A DNA stretch of 64,000 bases from Peptoniphilus lacydonensis (GCF_900106515.1 NZ_FNWF01000003.1:124001-188000); one strand, 5' to 3'; numbered from the stretch's first letter, positions 15,773 through 25,189 are shown. Notes: a model not told the origin generated them from the sequence alone. Numbers and translations: made by a program.

Positions 15773-16166
15773 CCTTGTCTTCCTCTTGGTCCTCTTCGTC
15801 AAAGCTAGCTATTAATTTTTTCATCTCTTCTATTTCTTCTTTTGTAACTTTTTCATTTTGCAAAAACGTCTTACACATATTTAGAAGTGATCCTTTAAAA
15901 AGTTTATGAAAGGCTTCTTTTTGCTTATTCAAAAGAGCATCCTCTCTTGATACAAGGACTCGAATTGTATATTTAGGATATCTCCTAGCTATCGCTCCTT
16001 TTTCTACTAATCTTCCAAAAAAGGTGTAGCAAGAGGTTTTACTTATATCGTACTTTTCCATCAATATTTTTGATAAGGCAAGAGCTTGGATTTCTCCATT
16101 TTCATCTAATACATCACCTTTCCACAGCTCTTCCATTACCAGTAGTTCACCATCTGAAAATTCCAA
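15753..16166 (-). CDS. blaI: BlaI/MecI/CopY-family repressor
   Basis: 137 residues with a winged HTH: FSDGELLVMEELWKGD at the start, LALSKILMEKYDISKTSCYT, then FFGRLVEKGAIARRYPKYTI, and a C-terminal dimerization helix region with a very acidic tail (DEEDQEEDKDGN). This is the standard partner of M56 sensors and is coupled to the sensor gene by a 20-base overlap. It probably represses its own promoter through the inverted repeat at 16259-16284, and perhaps the secreted amidase genes downstream. Confidence 0.92.
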   Translation of the reverse strand: MEFSDGELLVMEELWKGDVLDENGEIQALALSKILMEKYDISKTSCYTFFGRLVEKGAIARRYPKYTIRVLVSREDALLNKQKEAFHKLFKGSLLNMCKTFLQNEKVTKEEIEEMKKLIASFDEEDQEEDKDGNKSS

Positions 16167-16239
16167 CTATATTACCTCCTATATAAATTACATTTTCATT
16201 TGCTTTTTCATTTTTATATCTTTAATTATTTTCACTTTG

Positions 16240-16284
16240 AGTATATCATAATTTTAAAAAATAGTCAAGTGTTTTTGACTATTT
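16240..16284 (-). promoter_or_regulatory. blaI promoter and operator
   Basis: The minus strand shows -35 TTGACT (16268-16263), a 17-base spacer and -10 TATACT (16245-16240). The -35 lies in one arm of a perfect 10-bp inverted repeat AAATAGTCAA and TTGACTATTT (16259-16268, 16275-16284), six bases apart. This is the expected operator layout for a BlaI-type dimer, though the sequence is not the classical TACA/TGTA. Confidence 0.75.
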
Positions 16285-16324
16285 AAATAATATTTTTTGT
16301 ATTTTTAATATATCTCTGTTGAGT

Positions 16325-16542
16325 TTAAATCTCTTTTTCAAATGTATCTTCAAAACTAATAATATCATTAGGGGTGCAAGATAAAGCCTTACATATTCTT
16401 TCTAAATTCTTAAATGTAATTGGTTTATCCTTGCCCATTTGTGCCATAACATTTGTTGTAAGTTCTGCCATAGCTATTACATCTGTTTTCTTTAGTCCTT
16501 TTTTGCTAACTGTATCCATAATGGTTTATAGTTAAGTGCCAT
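16325..16542 (-). pseudogene. XRE-family regulator with a poly-A frameshift
   Basis: From ATG 16542 the frame reads MALNYKPLWIQLAKKD-stop, the usual N-terminus of a small YozG-like XRE protein. The rest of the protein (LKKTDVIAMAELTTNVMAQM, ITFKNLERICKALSCTPNDI) is in the adjacent frame. The break is in a run of six A; seven A would restore the frame. An internal ATG at 16519 opens the second frame for 64 residues. It may be a true mutation, a slippage switch or a sequencing error. Confidence 0.7.
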
Positions 16543-16711
16543 AATATCCCTCTTTTTCTCTATCCATTAATTTCTTCTCCTTAATCTATAAATTTCAATT
16601 AAAAAAGCTACTGAACATATATTTCAATCGCTAAATGTCTTATATATAAATTGTTTTAAGCGGAACTTCATATCCTTACCATTTTTACCTCCTTCAAATT
16701 GTTGGATATAA

Positions 16712-16743
16712 AAAGCAGCAAATCATATTAGACTTACTGCTTT
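16712..16743 (-). terminator. Terminator after the 99-residue protein gene
   Basis: The minus strand forms AAAGCAG ... CTGCTTT with extended pairing and a T run. It lies 26 bases after the stop of the 99-residue protein. Confidence 0.7.
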
Positions 16744-16768
16744 CTCAATTTCAAATAAACAAATCCTT

Positions 16769-17068
16769 TTATTTTTTTATAACTATATCTTTTGCACCCG
16801 ATGGTAAAGGCTTATATCCAGCAAATCCTGGATAGCCTGGATAACCCGGATAACCTGGATAGCCTGGATTGCCTCTATAAGGATGATTTGTAAAATAATA
16901 AATTCTATCCCTATCTACAATAGTTCCTAAATAATCTCCTTTCATTGAAACAACTTCATTATCTCCCCACGGAAGCCATCCTATCAATTTTCCATTTTTG
17001 TCCCAAATAAATTTATTAACTTTGAAACAGATCCATTCTCCAGATGAATTGAATAAATAATCAACCAA
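16769..17068 (-). CDS. Small beta-rich protein with a Pro-Gly-Tyr repeat tail
   Basis: 99 residues. The N-terminal part (about 1-65) contains YLFNSSGEWICFKVNKFIWD, NGKLIGWLPWGDNEVV, and GDYLGTIVDRDRIYYF. These are short repeated beta units with a G-(Y/W)-(I/L) pattern like the so-called 4-fold beta flower proteins. A tail follows with GYPGYPGYPGYPGFAGY, a collagen-like or adhesive-like tandem PGY repeat, then the basic end DIVIKK. There is no signal peptide, so it is probably cytoplasmic. AGGAGG-like purines precede the start. It has its own terminator. Function unknown. Confidence 0.7.
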   Translation of the reverse strand: MVDYLFNSSGEWICFKVNKFIWDKNGKLIGWLPWGDNEVVSMKGDYLGTIVDRDRIYYFTNHPYRGNPGYPGYPGYPGYPGFAGYKPLPSGAKDIVIKK

Positions 17069-17201
17069 TGTTTTTCCTCCTCTTTCTTAATTTATATCAT
17101 ATATATCATACCCTAAATATCCTTGTATTTAGGGTCTACTTCGCCCTCCCTTTTTGCTTTAAATACTATTCCACATCAAACAAGTTTTCATTATCATAAT
17201 C

Positions 17202-17417
17202 TTACAACAACTTGTAATTCTTATATTTTGTAACATCAAATTTATCAGATAAGAAAGGTCTTACTCCACAAGCAAGTTCAAGCACCTCCATATCTTTATT
17301 CAAATGAGGACTAAGATATTCACAAACTTTATCATAAACTTCTTTATCTTTTTTCATATAAGGGGCATACTACTTAGAAAATTTATCCCAAAATTTTTTG
17401 TTGCTTTTATCAATCAT
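17202..17417 (-). pseudogene. Class I SAM methyltransferase fragment
   Basis: Starting at ATG 17417 (GGAGC upstream) the frame reads MIDKSNKKFWDKFSK-stop, then continues in the same frame YAPYMKKDKEVYDKVCEYLS and DMEVLELACGVRPF, where the glycine-rich SAM-binding motif I starts. It then ends early at 17202. An in-frame stop and loss of everything after motif I show a dead gene. The surrounding 17,069-17,566 also holds an inverted repeat ACCCTAAATA/TATTTAGGGT at 17110-17135 and no other gene. Confidence 0.65.
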
Positions 17418-17566
17418 TTCAACGCTCCTTTAAATATAAAAATGATCCTATCAATCTTTATATTGAGCCTATTTTCTAATTAATACCTTGCAAGAAAGGA
17501 ATAATAGCTGTTCCTATACCGAGCATGAATGTCTTAAATGCTGAGAGTCATAGGCAGTCTTCCTTT

Positions 17567-17962
17567 CTATTCAATCATTTTGAAGTGTCTCAAGGCATCC
17601 ATGATGGCTTCTTCTTTTTCAGGTGTACACTGTGGAATAATTTGTTTCTCCTTTTTAGACTTGTTGTAATGTTCTCGTAATTCTATTCCACATTTCCTTT
17701 TTATCTGTGCAATATATAATGTTGAAACTTTTAATTGAAATTTATTCCAAACATATTCTTTGATTTGAGCATATGTTGCTTTGCTCTCCGCACTTGTCAA
17801 ATCCATCTCATCCAGTTCAATTTCAACACTTATGTGCTTATCGACATCGAGTTTGGACAAAAGTGCTACCGTCTCAACCCCTATGGTTATGGGGAACATA
17901 TCCACGCTCGTAGATGGAAACATATCAAAGATTGGCTCTCGTTTGTAGGAACATATCGACTG
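17567..17962 (-). pseudogene. C-terminal fragment of an RlmD-type methyltransferase
   Basis: The open frame carries VDMFPITIGVETVALLSKL, the end of the RlmD catalytic fold, followed by the roughly 90-residue tail seen in Firmicute RlmD (ATYAQIKEYVWNKFQLKVST, LYIAQIKRKCGIELREHYN) and a final EEAIMDALRHFKMI. The whole N-terminal and SAM-binding part is absent. The intact chromosomal rlmD at 20,150 has the same tail, about half identical. The same kind of tail is carried by some transposon recombinases. Likely a relic of element integration at an rlmD site. Confidence 0.7.
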
Positions 17963-17965
17963 TAA

Positions 17966-18445
<480 letters not shown>

Positions 18446-18513
18446 ATTCTTAGCCTCCATATTTTCATTATAATTTCTTTTTTAAACTAGGTAAAACCAA
18501 TTTCATATACTTG

Positions 18514-18702
18514 TCATTTATTAATAGCGTCAAACATTTTAGCTGGTGTTAATTTACTTAGCTCCCTGTTGTCAGCCAACGCACGTGTAGCTTTTTTGTG
18601 TATAAACACATCAGCGTCATGTTACCCATTGCTCGGCATTCTTCTAATGAACCCAAATACATGGAATGGCAACCCTTTTTTAGACAATTTATAACCGAAC
18701 AT
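18514..18702 (-). pseudogene. Unrecognised gene fragment with an in-frame stop
   Basis: The frame from ATG 18702 reads MFGYKLSKKGLPFHVFGFIR, then RMPSNG-stop, then DADVFIHKKATRALADNREL and SKLTPAKMFDAINK-stop. Reading through the single TAA gives a coherent protein end, so this is the 3' part of a decayed gene. I do not recognise the family. Confidence 0.45.
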
Positions 18703-18730
18703 TATCAAGCTTGAAAGTTTCTTTAGATTA

Positions 18731-18817
18731 TAAAATATATTCTCAGACAATCAAGGGTAAAGGCTTCGCCCAAATTTCGTTGAAATTTGCCCTTGACAGT
18801 CTGTTCATATATTTTAT
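18731..18817. repeat. Long imperfect hairpin repeat with CAAGGG arms
   Basis: Arms of about 26 bases pair (AAAATATAT-CAGAC-TCAAGGG with CCCTTGA-GTCTG-ATATATTTT), and the loop contains AAAGGCTTCGCCCAAATTTC. Its centre resembles the hairpin beside the oriT at 10391-10444 (TCAAGGGCGAGCCTTAGCGA ... CCCTTGA). It lies just downstream of the broken IS3 transposase and may mark its end. Confidence 0.6.
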
Positions 18818-18843
18818 TTAATTTATGAAACTTCCAGAGCTTT

Positions 18844-19905
18844 TTATTCTGCTTTTCTATATTCTACTGGTGTTTTATATCCTAAGGATCCATGAATTCT
18901 TAGGTTATTATACCAATATACGTATTCTGCTAATTTTAGATTAAGTTCTTGGAAATTAGTAAAGTTCTCCTGATATATGAATTCTGTCTTCATTACTTTA
19001 TTGACTGCTTCGCTTACTGCGTTATCATATGGGCTTCCTTTTTTACTTAGCGATCTTTTTATCCCAAATACCTTTAATATTTCTTCTATTTTTATATTTT
19101 TAAATTCTCTTCCTCTGTCTGTGTGAAATATTTTTATACGATTTAGTGGCTGCCTTATTGAGTAAAATGCTTCTGCTACTAGATTTGCATCTTTGTTTTT
19201 ACCTGATGAGTATCCTATTATTTCACGGCTGTTTAAGTCTATTATTAAACATATATAATTCCATGTTTTTCCTACTCTTACATATGTTAGGTCGCTTACT
19301 ATTGCTTCTAAATAGTCTCTATTGTCAAATTATCTATTTAAAAGGTTAGGGATGTCTTCTTCGTTGCATTTGGATCTTATTACTTTATATTGTGCTACTG
19401 TATAGTTTGAGACTAGGCCATTTTTCTTCATTATTCGGCCTATTTTTCTTCTCGATATTTTATATCCAATTTTCCCTAGTTTTTTTTTATTTTGCGTGTT
19501 CCATAGTTGTTTCTTCTTCTTCTGAATATTTCTTTTATTTCTTCTATTAGTTTTTCATCTTCATCTAATTTCACATCTTTTTCTTTGTTCAAATGATAAT
19601 AGACTAAACTTCTTGTGACCCCAAGTAGTCTACACATTGCACTAATGCTATATTTATCTCGGTTCGAGATAATGAGGTCTATTTTTTGCCTAACAGTAGT
19701 GCAGCTTGCTTTAAAATATCATTCTCCATTTCAACCTGTTTCAATTTTTTACGAAGTCTGATTATCTCTTTTTGTTTCGCATCCACATTATCAAAATGGT
19801 TACTCTAAGCAGCACACCAACTATTTATTTTTTGAGTTTTAAACTTTGGTAGAAGTCTTGAACTCTTTATATTTACATAACTATTTGCCTCTATCATTAT
19901 TATGA
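18844..19905 (-). pseudogene. IS3-family transposase remnant
   Basis: On the minus strand an orfA-like start with [20 protein letters not shown] (leucine-zipper region) is followed by [12 protein letters not shown]-stop. OrfB then follows in broken frames. Parts of the integrase domain are clear: SDLTYVRVGKTWNYICLIID, the HTDRGREFKN block with the second Asp, and SPYDNAVSEAVNKVMKTEF with the Glu. The end is WYNNLRIHGSLGYKTPVEY. Several stops and frameshifts (about 19330, 19490, 19680, 19810) kill it. The match is to the IS150/IS3 group. Confidence 0.88.
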
Positions 19906-19924
19906 CACGAAACCCTGCACAATG

Positions 19925-20149
19925 ATCTAAAATTTTCAATTCTAACAAGTCTTTTTCAGTATTTTTAACTTCATAAAAACCTCTTTGGCAATAATGCCTA
20001 ATTCTTCTTTAGTTGTTAAAATTTTTTATTTTACCATCATCGTTCCCCTGATTTTCAATTAATCTTCTTAGGTTATATAAGAAGTACATATCTTTTTAAT
20101 CTTAAAGTTTTTAAGTCTTAATTTTAAAATTTTCAATCTTAGATATTAT
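19925..20149. other. Gap with nothing recognised
   Basis: AT-rich DNA between the dead transposase and rlmD. No ORF, hairpin or promoter stood out. It may include the island-chromosome junction. Confidence 0.3.
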
Positions 20150-21703
20150 TTAAATCATTCCAAAATGCTCTAAAGCATCTTCGATTGCTTTTTCTTTTTC
20201 TTCTGGGCAATTTGGCACTCTTTGATTTTCTTTCTTACTAAAATTATAATTTTCTCTCTCTATTAGACCATGTTTCCTTTTTATTTGTGCAATATATAGG
20301 CTTGAAACTTTTAGTCCGTATTTATCTAACACATACTTTTTAATTTCTCCATAAGTTGCGTCTTTTGAAAAGTCAATTTCAGATAATTCATCTTCCCCTA
20401 TTTCTATATCTAAATGATGTTCTGTATTTAGTTTGGACAACAGAGCTACCGTCTCCACATGAGCAGTTTCTGGAAATAGATTTACTAATGATATTTTTTC
20501 TACTTTATAAACTTCCTTTAAGGACTTTAAATCTCTTGCTTGTGTTGCTGGATTGCAAGATATATAAACTATTCTCTCCACTGGATTTTCTTTTAAAAAG
20601 TTTACTAATTTTTCATCTAGCCCTTTTCTTGGTGGATCTACTATTATTTTATTTGGCGATATTCTTTCTTCATGCCAAAGTCTTTCTATTATATCCTCTG
20701 CTGCACCTTTTGCAAACCTTGCTTCTATTTTATTGTTATCTGCATTTTTACGAGCATTTTCTACGGCACTTTCTACTATTTCTATTCCTATTACTTCTGC
20801 ACCCTTTTTGGCAACTGAAAGTGAAATTGAGCCAACTCCACAATATAAATCAAAAATTTTATCATCTTCTTTTATTTCTAAATATTCAATTGCTTTCTCA
20901 TAAAGTTTTTCTGTTGCACTTCTATTTATTTGAAAGAAAGATTGTGGTGAAACTTTGTAATTTAAATCTAATATTTTTTCTTCAATATAGTTTTCTCCAT
21001 AAATTTTTTCAAATTCCCTTGAATAATGTTTATCGCTTGAGTTGTAATTTAAATATATTGACTTTACTCCAGAGTCTATCAAATTTGATAAAATAGACTT
21101 TATTTCTATCTTTCCTTTTTTTGAAACTAATATTAAAAGAACTTCATCTTTATAATTGGTCCTTATCCCAATCCCCTTTAATTCTTTTAAATTTTTATAA
21201 TTTTTCATTATTCTTAGAGCTTCATTTGCAGATTCTTTTTGCATAATGCAGTCGTCTATTTCAACTATATTTTTTGAATTTTTTTCGTATAGACCGATAA
21301 TTCCATCTTTTACTTGAAATTGCATATTATTTCTATAATGAATTTTTTCATCTGAATCTATTACTTCATCTACTTTTAAATCAAGGCCTGCAATTTTTTT
21401 TAAATTCTTATTTACATTTCTTTTTTTCCAATTGAGTTCACTTTCGTCTTTATAGGTTAAAAAATCACAACCTCCACACTTTTTAAAATAAGGACAGGGG
21501 CTACTTACTCTGTCCTTTGATTTTTTTATAATTTTTAAAATTTTTCCTTTATAAAAGTTTTTCTTTTTCTTCGTAATAATAAATTCAACTTCATCGCCAA
21601 TTACTCCTCCATTTAAAAATACTGGAACTCCATTTATTTTTGCTATCCCAAGTCCTTTGAAATCAAAATCTGTAATCTTAGATCTGTATTTATTTTCTTC
21701 CAT
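20150..21703 (-). CDS. rlmD: 23S rRNA (uracil-C5)-methyltransferase RlmD (TrmA/RumA family)
   Basis: 517 residues: a TRAM domain (about 1-60), FeS-cluster cysteines CPYFKKCGGCDFLTY (about 70-84) and another CIMQKES, then the SAM fold with FDLYCGVGSISLS (about 284-296), VDPPRKGLD, and the catalytic loop IVYISCNPATQARD. The usual HVETVALL end is followed by a tail of about 90 residues (LKVSSLYIAQIKRKHGLI). It methylates 23S rRNA. It overlaps cvfB by 14 bases. Its 3' end faces the accessory island and a second fragment of an rlmD tail lies at 17,567, so this gene is a likely integration hot spot. Confidence 0.93.
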   Translation of the reverse strand: MEENKYRSKITDFDFKGLGIAKINGVPVFLNGGVIGDEVEFIITKKKKNFYKGKILKIIKKSKDRVSSPCPYFKKCGGCDFLTYKDESELNWKKRNVNKNLKKIAGLDLKVDEVIDSDEKIHYRNNMQFQVKDGIIGLYEKNSKNIVEIDDCIMQKESANEALRIMKNYKNLKELKGIGIRTNYKDEVLLILVSKKGKIEIKSILSNLIDSGVKSIYLNYNSSDKHYSREFEKIYGENYIEEKILDLNYKVSPQSFFQINRSATEKLYEKAIEYLEIKEDDKIFDLYCGVGSISLSVAKKGAEVIGIEIVESAVENARKNADNNKIEARFAKGAAEDIIERLWHEERISPNKIIVDPPRKGLDEKLVNFLKENPVERIVYISCNPATQARDLKSLKEVYKVEKISLVNLFPETAHVETVALLSKLNTEHHLDIEIGEDELSEIDFSKDATYGEIKKYVLDKYGLKVSSLYIAQIKRKHGLIERENYNFSKKENQRVPNCPEEKEKAIEDALEHFGMI

Positions 21704-22517
21704 GCTTTAACTCTATCTTTGTATCATAAATGTTTATAATTCTATTTTTATATAAGTTTCCAACAGCTCTTTTATAAGCCTTTTTGCTAAGTCCTGTCAA
21801 ATCTTTTATAAGTTCTTTGTCAGATTTATCCCCTATTTCTAGAACTCCACCATTTTCTTCTAAAAGTTCAAGAATTAAATCACTGTCTGCATCAATTTGT
21901 TTATATGCCTTTTGTCTAAGAGTTAGTGTAATAAATCCTGTTTGTAATATTCTTTGAACTCTAGCTTCTACTTCATCACCTATTTTATAGATTCCCTTTA
22001 ATTCCTCTTTTGGTATCATTCCGTCATATTCATTTTCAATTGCAACAAAAGCTCCTTTATCTCCAATGCTATATATAGTACCCTTTACTATATCATTTAT
22101 TTTATAATTTTCATTTGTTTTTAGTTTATTTTTTATATTCATAGTAAGAGCTAACCTGTCACTTTTGTCGTGATAAAGGTATAAAAGATATTCATTTCCA
22201 ACAGTAAGTCTTCCGTAGCTTTCTTTAAATGGAAGAAATATATCCTTGCCAATACCATTGTCCACAAAGTATCCTACTTTTGCTTTATCAACTACTTTTA
22301 ATTTTCTTAAATCTCCAACCTCTGCGTATGGCTTTTTTAATGTCGCTTCAAATTCATCGTGAATATTGTACACAAAAGCCTCGACTTCTTCTCCTACTTT
22401 TAATTTTTCTCCTTCACTTTTACTTAGTCTAACTCCATTCTTTTCTTCATCTTCTAAAAATATTATGCCATCTTTTTTAGATGCAACTTTTAATTTTTGT
22501 ACTTTTCCTAATTCCAT
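21690..22517 (-). CDS. cvfB: CvfB-like S1 RNA-binding protein
   Basis: 275 residues with serial S1/OB-like modules and a C-terminal winged helix, the architecture of CvfB/YitL. The third module is a clear S1 domain: NDIVKGTIYSIGDKGAFVAI, YDGMIPKEEL, GDEVEARVQRI. The C-terminal part contains KELIKDLTGLSKKAYKRAVG with the terminal IELKHGRK. It binds RNA and in staphylococci affects virulence-gene expression. It overlaps the genes on both sides (10 bases upstream, 14 downstream), so an operon with rlmD. Confidence 0.88.
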   Translation of the reverse strand: MELGKVQKLKVASKKDGIIFLEDEEKNGVRLSKSEGEKLKVGEEVEAFVYNIHDEFEATLKKPYAEVGDLRKLKVVDKAKVGYFVDNGIGKDIFLPFKESYGRLTVGNEYLLYLYHDKSDRLALTMNIKNKLKTNENYKINDIVKGTIYSIGDKGAFVAIENEYDGMIPKEELKGIYKIGDEVEARVQRILQTGFITLTLRQKAYKQIDADSDLILELLEENGGVLEIGDKSDKELIKDLTGLSKKAYKRAVGNLYKNRIINIYDTKIELKHGRK

Positions 22518-23080
22518 GTTTTCTCCTCAATTATTTTTTTACCAATATCAGTAGTTTCTTCATACAAATCGTCGATTATTCCATAATCTATATTTTTTAA
22601 AACATCTATGCCATAATAAATAAAACAGGGACATTTTAATAAATTTAAAAATATTTCGTATGCTTTTTTGACTTCTACTAAATTATAATATTTAGTAAGA
22701 AGTATTCCAAATTTTACACACTCTTCAACATTAGAATCGCGCATAAGTAATATAGAAAGCCCTACCAATTGTGACTCATCAAACTCTATCTTTTGAAGTA
22801 AATAAGTTAAAAAATTCCTTTCAGATTCGATTGCCCTATTATTTTCAAAAAATTTTTCAAATTCGTCAATTGCTTCTTTTTTATTTACATAGTAATCATC
22901 AACAGCCTTGTTAATCTCTTTTGTATTAATGTAATTTATTTTTAGATTGCCTTTTGCAATAGAAAGTTCATAACTTCCATCACTTAGTTTGATTTCACTA
23001 CTTTCATTTAAATTAAAATTATTTTCTATCAAAACTTTATAAATAGACTTTTTCTTTCTAAATCTCTTTAATATTTTCAT
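22508..23080 (-). CDS. Hypothetical cytoplasmic protein
   Basis: 190 residues, not recognised. A basic N-terminus (MKILKRFRKKKSIYK) is followed by a short beta section (EIKLSDGSYELSIAKGNLKI) and then an all-helical region (about 60-190) resembling HEAT-like or TPR-like packing, with ESERNFLTYLLQKIEFDE and CVKFGILLTKYYNLVEV. No signal peptide or membrane helix. It overlaps the cvfB start by 10 bases and is the first gene of the cvfB-rlmD operon. Confidence 0.6.
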   Translation of the reverse strand: MKILKRFRKKKSIYKVLIENNFNLNESSEIKLSDGSYELSIAKGNLKINYINTKEINKAVDDYYVNKKEAIDEFEKFFENNRAIESERNFLTYLLQKIEFDESQLVGLSILLMRDSNVEECVKFGILLTKYYNLVEVKKAYEIFLNLLKCPCFIYYGIDVLKNIDYGIIDDLYEETTDIGKKIIEEKTWN

Positions 23081-23121
23081 ATAGCTATTCTATCACAGAA
23101 TTAATTTTTTTTATATTGTAC

Positions 23122-23149
23122 AAAAAAATAAGAGCCTAAGCCCTTATTA
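23122..23149 (-). terminator. Terminator after the VanW-family gene
   Basis: The minus strand forms AATAAGGGC-TTAG-GCTCTTATT followed by seven T, starting at the stop codon of the VanW gene. Confidence 0.85.
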
Positions 23150-24547
23150 ATCTTCATCATTCTCATCACTTTCATTTCCCGTTCCAACTACAACTATTTT
23201 ATCTTTTGGAACATAATAAGATTTAGAAATTTGTTTTTTATCAATTACTTTACCATCTTTTAAGATTTCTTTATAAGTTTTATATGAATAGCCCTTGCTT
23301 CCACTTTGTTTCACAATTGATTCTCCATCTGAAATATCATCAGAATAAATTGTATTTACATCAGGAATTATTGTTTCTAAAAGTTCTGGAATAATTTTTA
23401 CTTCATAATCTCTATCTTTTCCATTTCCCAAAACTTTAAAGTCAAGTTTTTCTCCATTAGCTTGGGATAATATTACTATGGGATTATTTGTATTATTTTT
23501 AAATTTTAAATCTTTATAACCACTTGCTACGGCAGCATCAGTCCCCAAATCAACATAACTTATAGGCCTAGAATGATTGTGCCTTTCAATTATTTCTAAA
23601 TCAGATAAGATAAGAGAGTTGTAAAGAGTTGTCGAAACTTGACAAATTCCACCACCAATTCCGCTCTCATATTCACCACCAACAATTACAGTTGCACTTT
23701 TAAAACCATTTTCAGCAGTGATTTCTCCAACTACATCATTAAAAGAAATTTCATCCCCTGGACTTAATTTTAAATTATTAAATTTTGAAGCTGCAAGTTT
23801 AATATTATCTTTTCTATTTTTTATAGATCCAGAATAATCAGTTTCAAAATCCCCCAAAAGTTTATCTATACCATTATAATAACTTGATGTAATATTTGGG
23901 TTGCTATCATAAACAGGAAGCTCAATTTTTTCTTCCTTCAACATATCTAAATTAATTAATTTTTTTGTTTCATCTAAATCCAAATATCTTCCAATTTCTG
24001 ATTTCTTTACAGTTACAGTTTTGTCTTCATTTATTATTATCTTTGCATCTACTGGCCTTTTATATATTTTTTCAGAAAGATCTTCAACGACTTTATCTCT
24101 TTTTGAAATATTTATATTAGTATCAGCAATAATATTTTTTTTAACAATACTACTTTTTATAATCTTAAAATAATTTGAAAATAAATTATCTCCTCTTCCA
24201 TAAGAATAAGCTTCATTAACTGCCTTATTTAAATCAAGATTATACCCGAAATTCTTTAGAGGAATACAAAAGTTTTCTTCTCCAACATAAAAATCAATAT
24301 TTTTATTATTTATAATGACATCCGTTTCTTTTTTTACTTTTGACAAAGCTTCTTTTTTTGATAAATTAGAAACATCAATATTTTCTATTTTTACACCCTT
24401 ATGAATATTAGGATTTACATACTCCTTTGTAAAGTAAATTATGGATAAAAATATTATCATCAATATGACAGAAATTGTTATTAAAAATTTTTTATCTATA
24501 TCAAATAATTTTGTATTAAAATTTTCCACTTTATTAAACTTCCTCAT
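23147..24547 (-). CDS. VanW-family membrane-anchored cell-wall protein
   Basis: 466 residues from 24547, chosen because the longer 506-residue frame reads through the end of nth. One N-terminal transmembrane helix (FLITISVILMIIFLSIIYF, about 22-40) puts the rest outside. Peptidoglycan-binding-like (PG_binding_4) modules occupy about 55-240, and the VanW domain about 270-400 shows KLSPGDEISFNDVVGEITAE, GGEYESGIGGGICQVSTTLYN (split here as GGGICQVSTTLYN) and ERHNHSRPISYVDLGTDAAV. These resemble YoaR proteins. A G5-like C-terminal part follows (GYSYKTYKEILKDGKVID). The role is presumed in the envelope. It overlaps nth by 14 bases. Confidence 0.87.
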   Translation of the reverse strand: MRKFNKVENFNTKLFDIDKKFLITISVILMIIFLSIIYFTKEYVNPNIHKGVKIENIDVSNLSKKEALSKVKKETDVIINNKNIDFYVGEENFCIPLKNFGYNLDLNKAVNEAYSYGRGDNLFSNYFKIIKSSIVKKNIIADTNINISKRDKVVEDLSEKIYKRPVDAKIIINEDKTVTVKKSEIGRYLDLDETKKLINLDMLKEEKIELPVYDSNPNITSSYYNGIDKLLGDFETDYSGSIKNRKDNIKLAASKFNNLKLSPGDEISFNDVVGEITAENGFKSATVIVGGEYESGIGGGICQVSTTLYNSLILSDLEIIERHNHSRPISYVDLGTDAAVASGYKDLKFKNNTNNPIVILSQANGEKLDFKVLGNGKDRDYEVKIIPELLETIIPDVNTIYSDDISDGESIVKQSGSKGYSYKTYKEILKDGKVIDKKQISKSYYVPKDKIVVVGTGNESDENDED

Positions 24548-25178
24548 TATAATATCTACAAATCTTATTAATACTACACATTTCACAATTTGGATTTCTA
24601 GCAGTGCAACATCTTCTTCCATGAAAAATAAATAAATGATGCGCTTTAGTCCACCTATTTTTATCAATCTTATTTTGAAGAGCTTTTTCGGTATTTTCTA
24701 CATTTTTTTCACTTACAAATCCAATTCTATTAGTGACTCTAAAAACATGAGTATCAACAGCAATAGCTGGAACTCCAAAAGCAGTTGATGCAACAACATT
24801 TGCAGTTTTTTTTCCAACTCCTGGAAGAGTCATTAATTCTTTAATAGTTTTTGGAACCTGTCCATTAAATTCTTCTATAATCACTTTTGATGAAGCTTTA
24901 ATATTCTTTGCCTTGTTCCTATACAATCCACATTCTCTTATAAGATTTTCTAAAGTTTCTATATTCATATTGGCAAAATCACTAGGTTTATTATATTTTT
25001 TAAAAATCTCATTTGTAACTTTGTTTACCCTTACATCAGTACATTGAGCAGATAAAATTGTTGAAACTAAAAGCTCAAAAGGACTCTTATGAACAAGTTC
25101 ACAATGCGCATCGGGATAAGTTTTTTCTAAAATATCTAAACATTTATCTGCTTCATCATGAGTTAATAAATTTTTCAT
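24534..25178 (-). CDS. nth: Endonuclease III (DNA glycosylase/AP lyase)
   Basis: 214 residues, the usual length. The HhH motif LPGVGKKTANVVAS (about 113-126) is followed by the catalytic Asp in VDTHVFRVTNRIG. The catalytic Lys lies earlier, within LLVSTILSAQCTDVRVNKV. The C-terminal FeS cluster is CCTARNPNCEMCSINKIC. It removes oxidized pyrimidines from DNA. It is followed by the VanW gene with overlap and preceded by the DUF503 gene at 11 bases. Confidence 0.97.
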   Translation of the reverse strand: MKNLLTHDEADKCLDILEKTYPDAHCELVHKSPFELLVSTILSAQCTDVRVNKVTNEIFKKYNKPSDFANMNIETLENLIRECGLYRNKAKNIKASSKVIIEEFNGQVPKTIKELMTLPGVGKKTANVVASTAFGVPAIAVDTHVFRVTNRIGFVSEKNVENTEKALQNKIDKNRWTKAHHLFIFHGRRCCTARNPNCEMCSINKICRYYNEEV

Positions 25179-25189
25179 TATTCACCATC

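Noticed and set aside
16640-16695. Short frame MKFRLKQFIYKTFSD after a GGAGG
   Set aside because: The GGAGG fits an overlapping four-codon frame instead and no relative was seen; too little support.
17470-17560. Possible short hydrophobic peptide MLGIGTAIIPFLQGIN
   Set aside because: Only 16 residues with no ribosome site at a good distance; it looks like a remnant of decayed mobile DNA.
20356-21096. Long Leu-rich plus-strand frame (246 codons)
   Set aside because: Antisense to rlmD, with composition expected from AT-rich antisense DNA.
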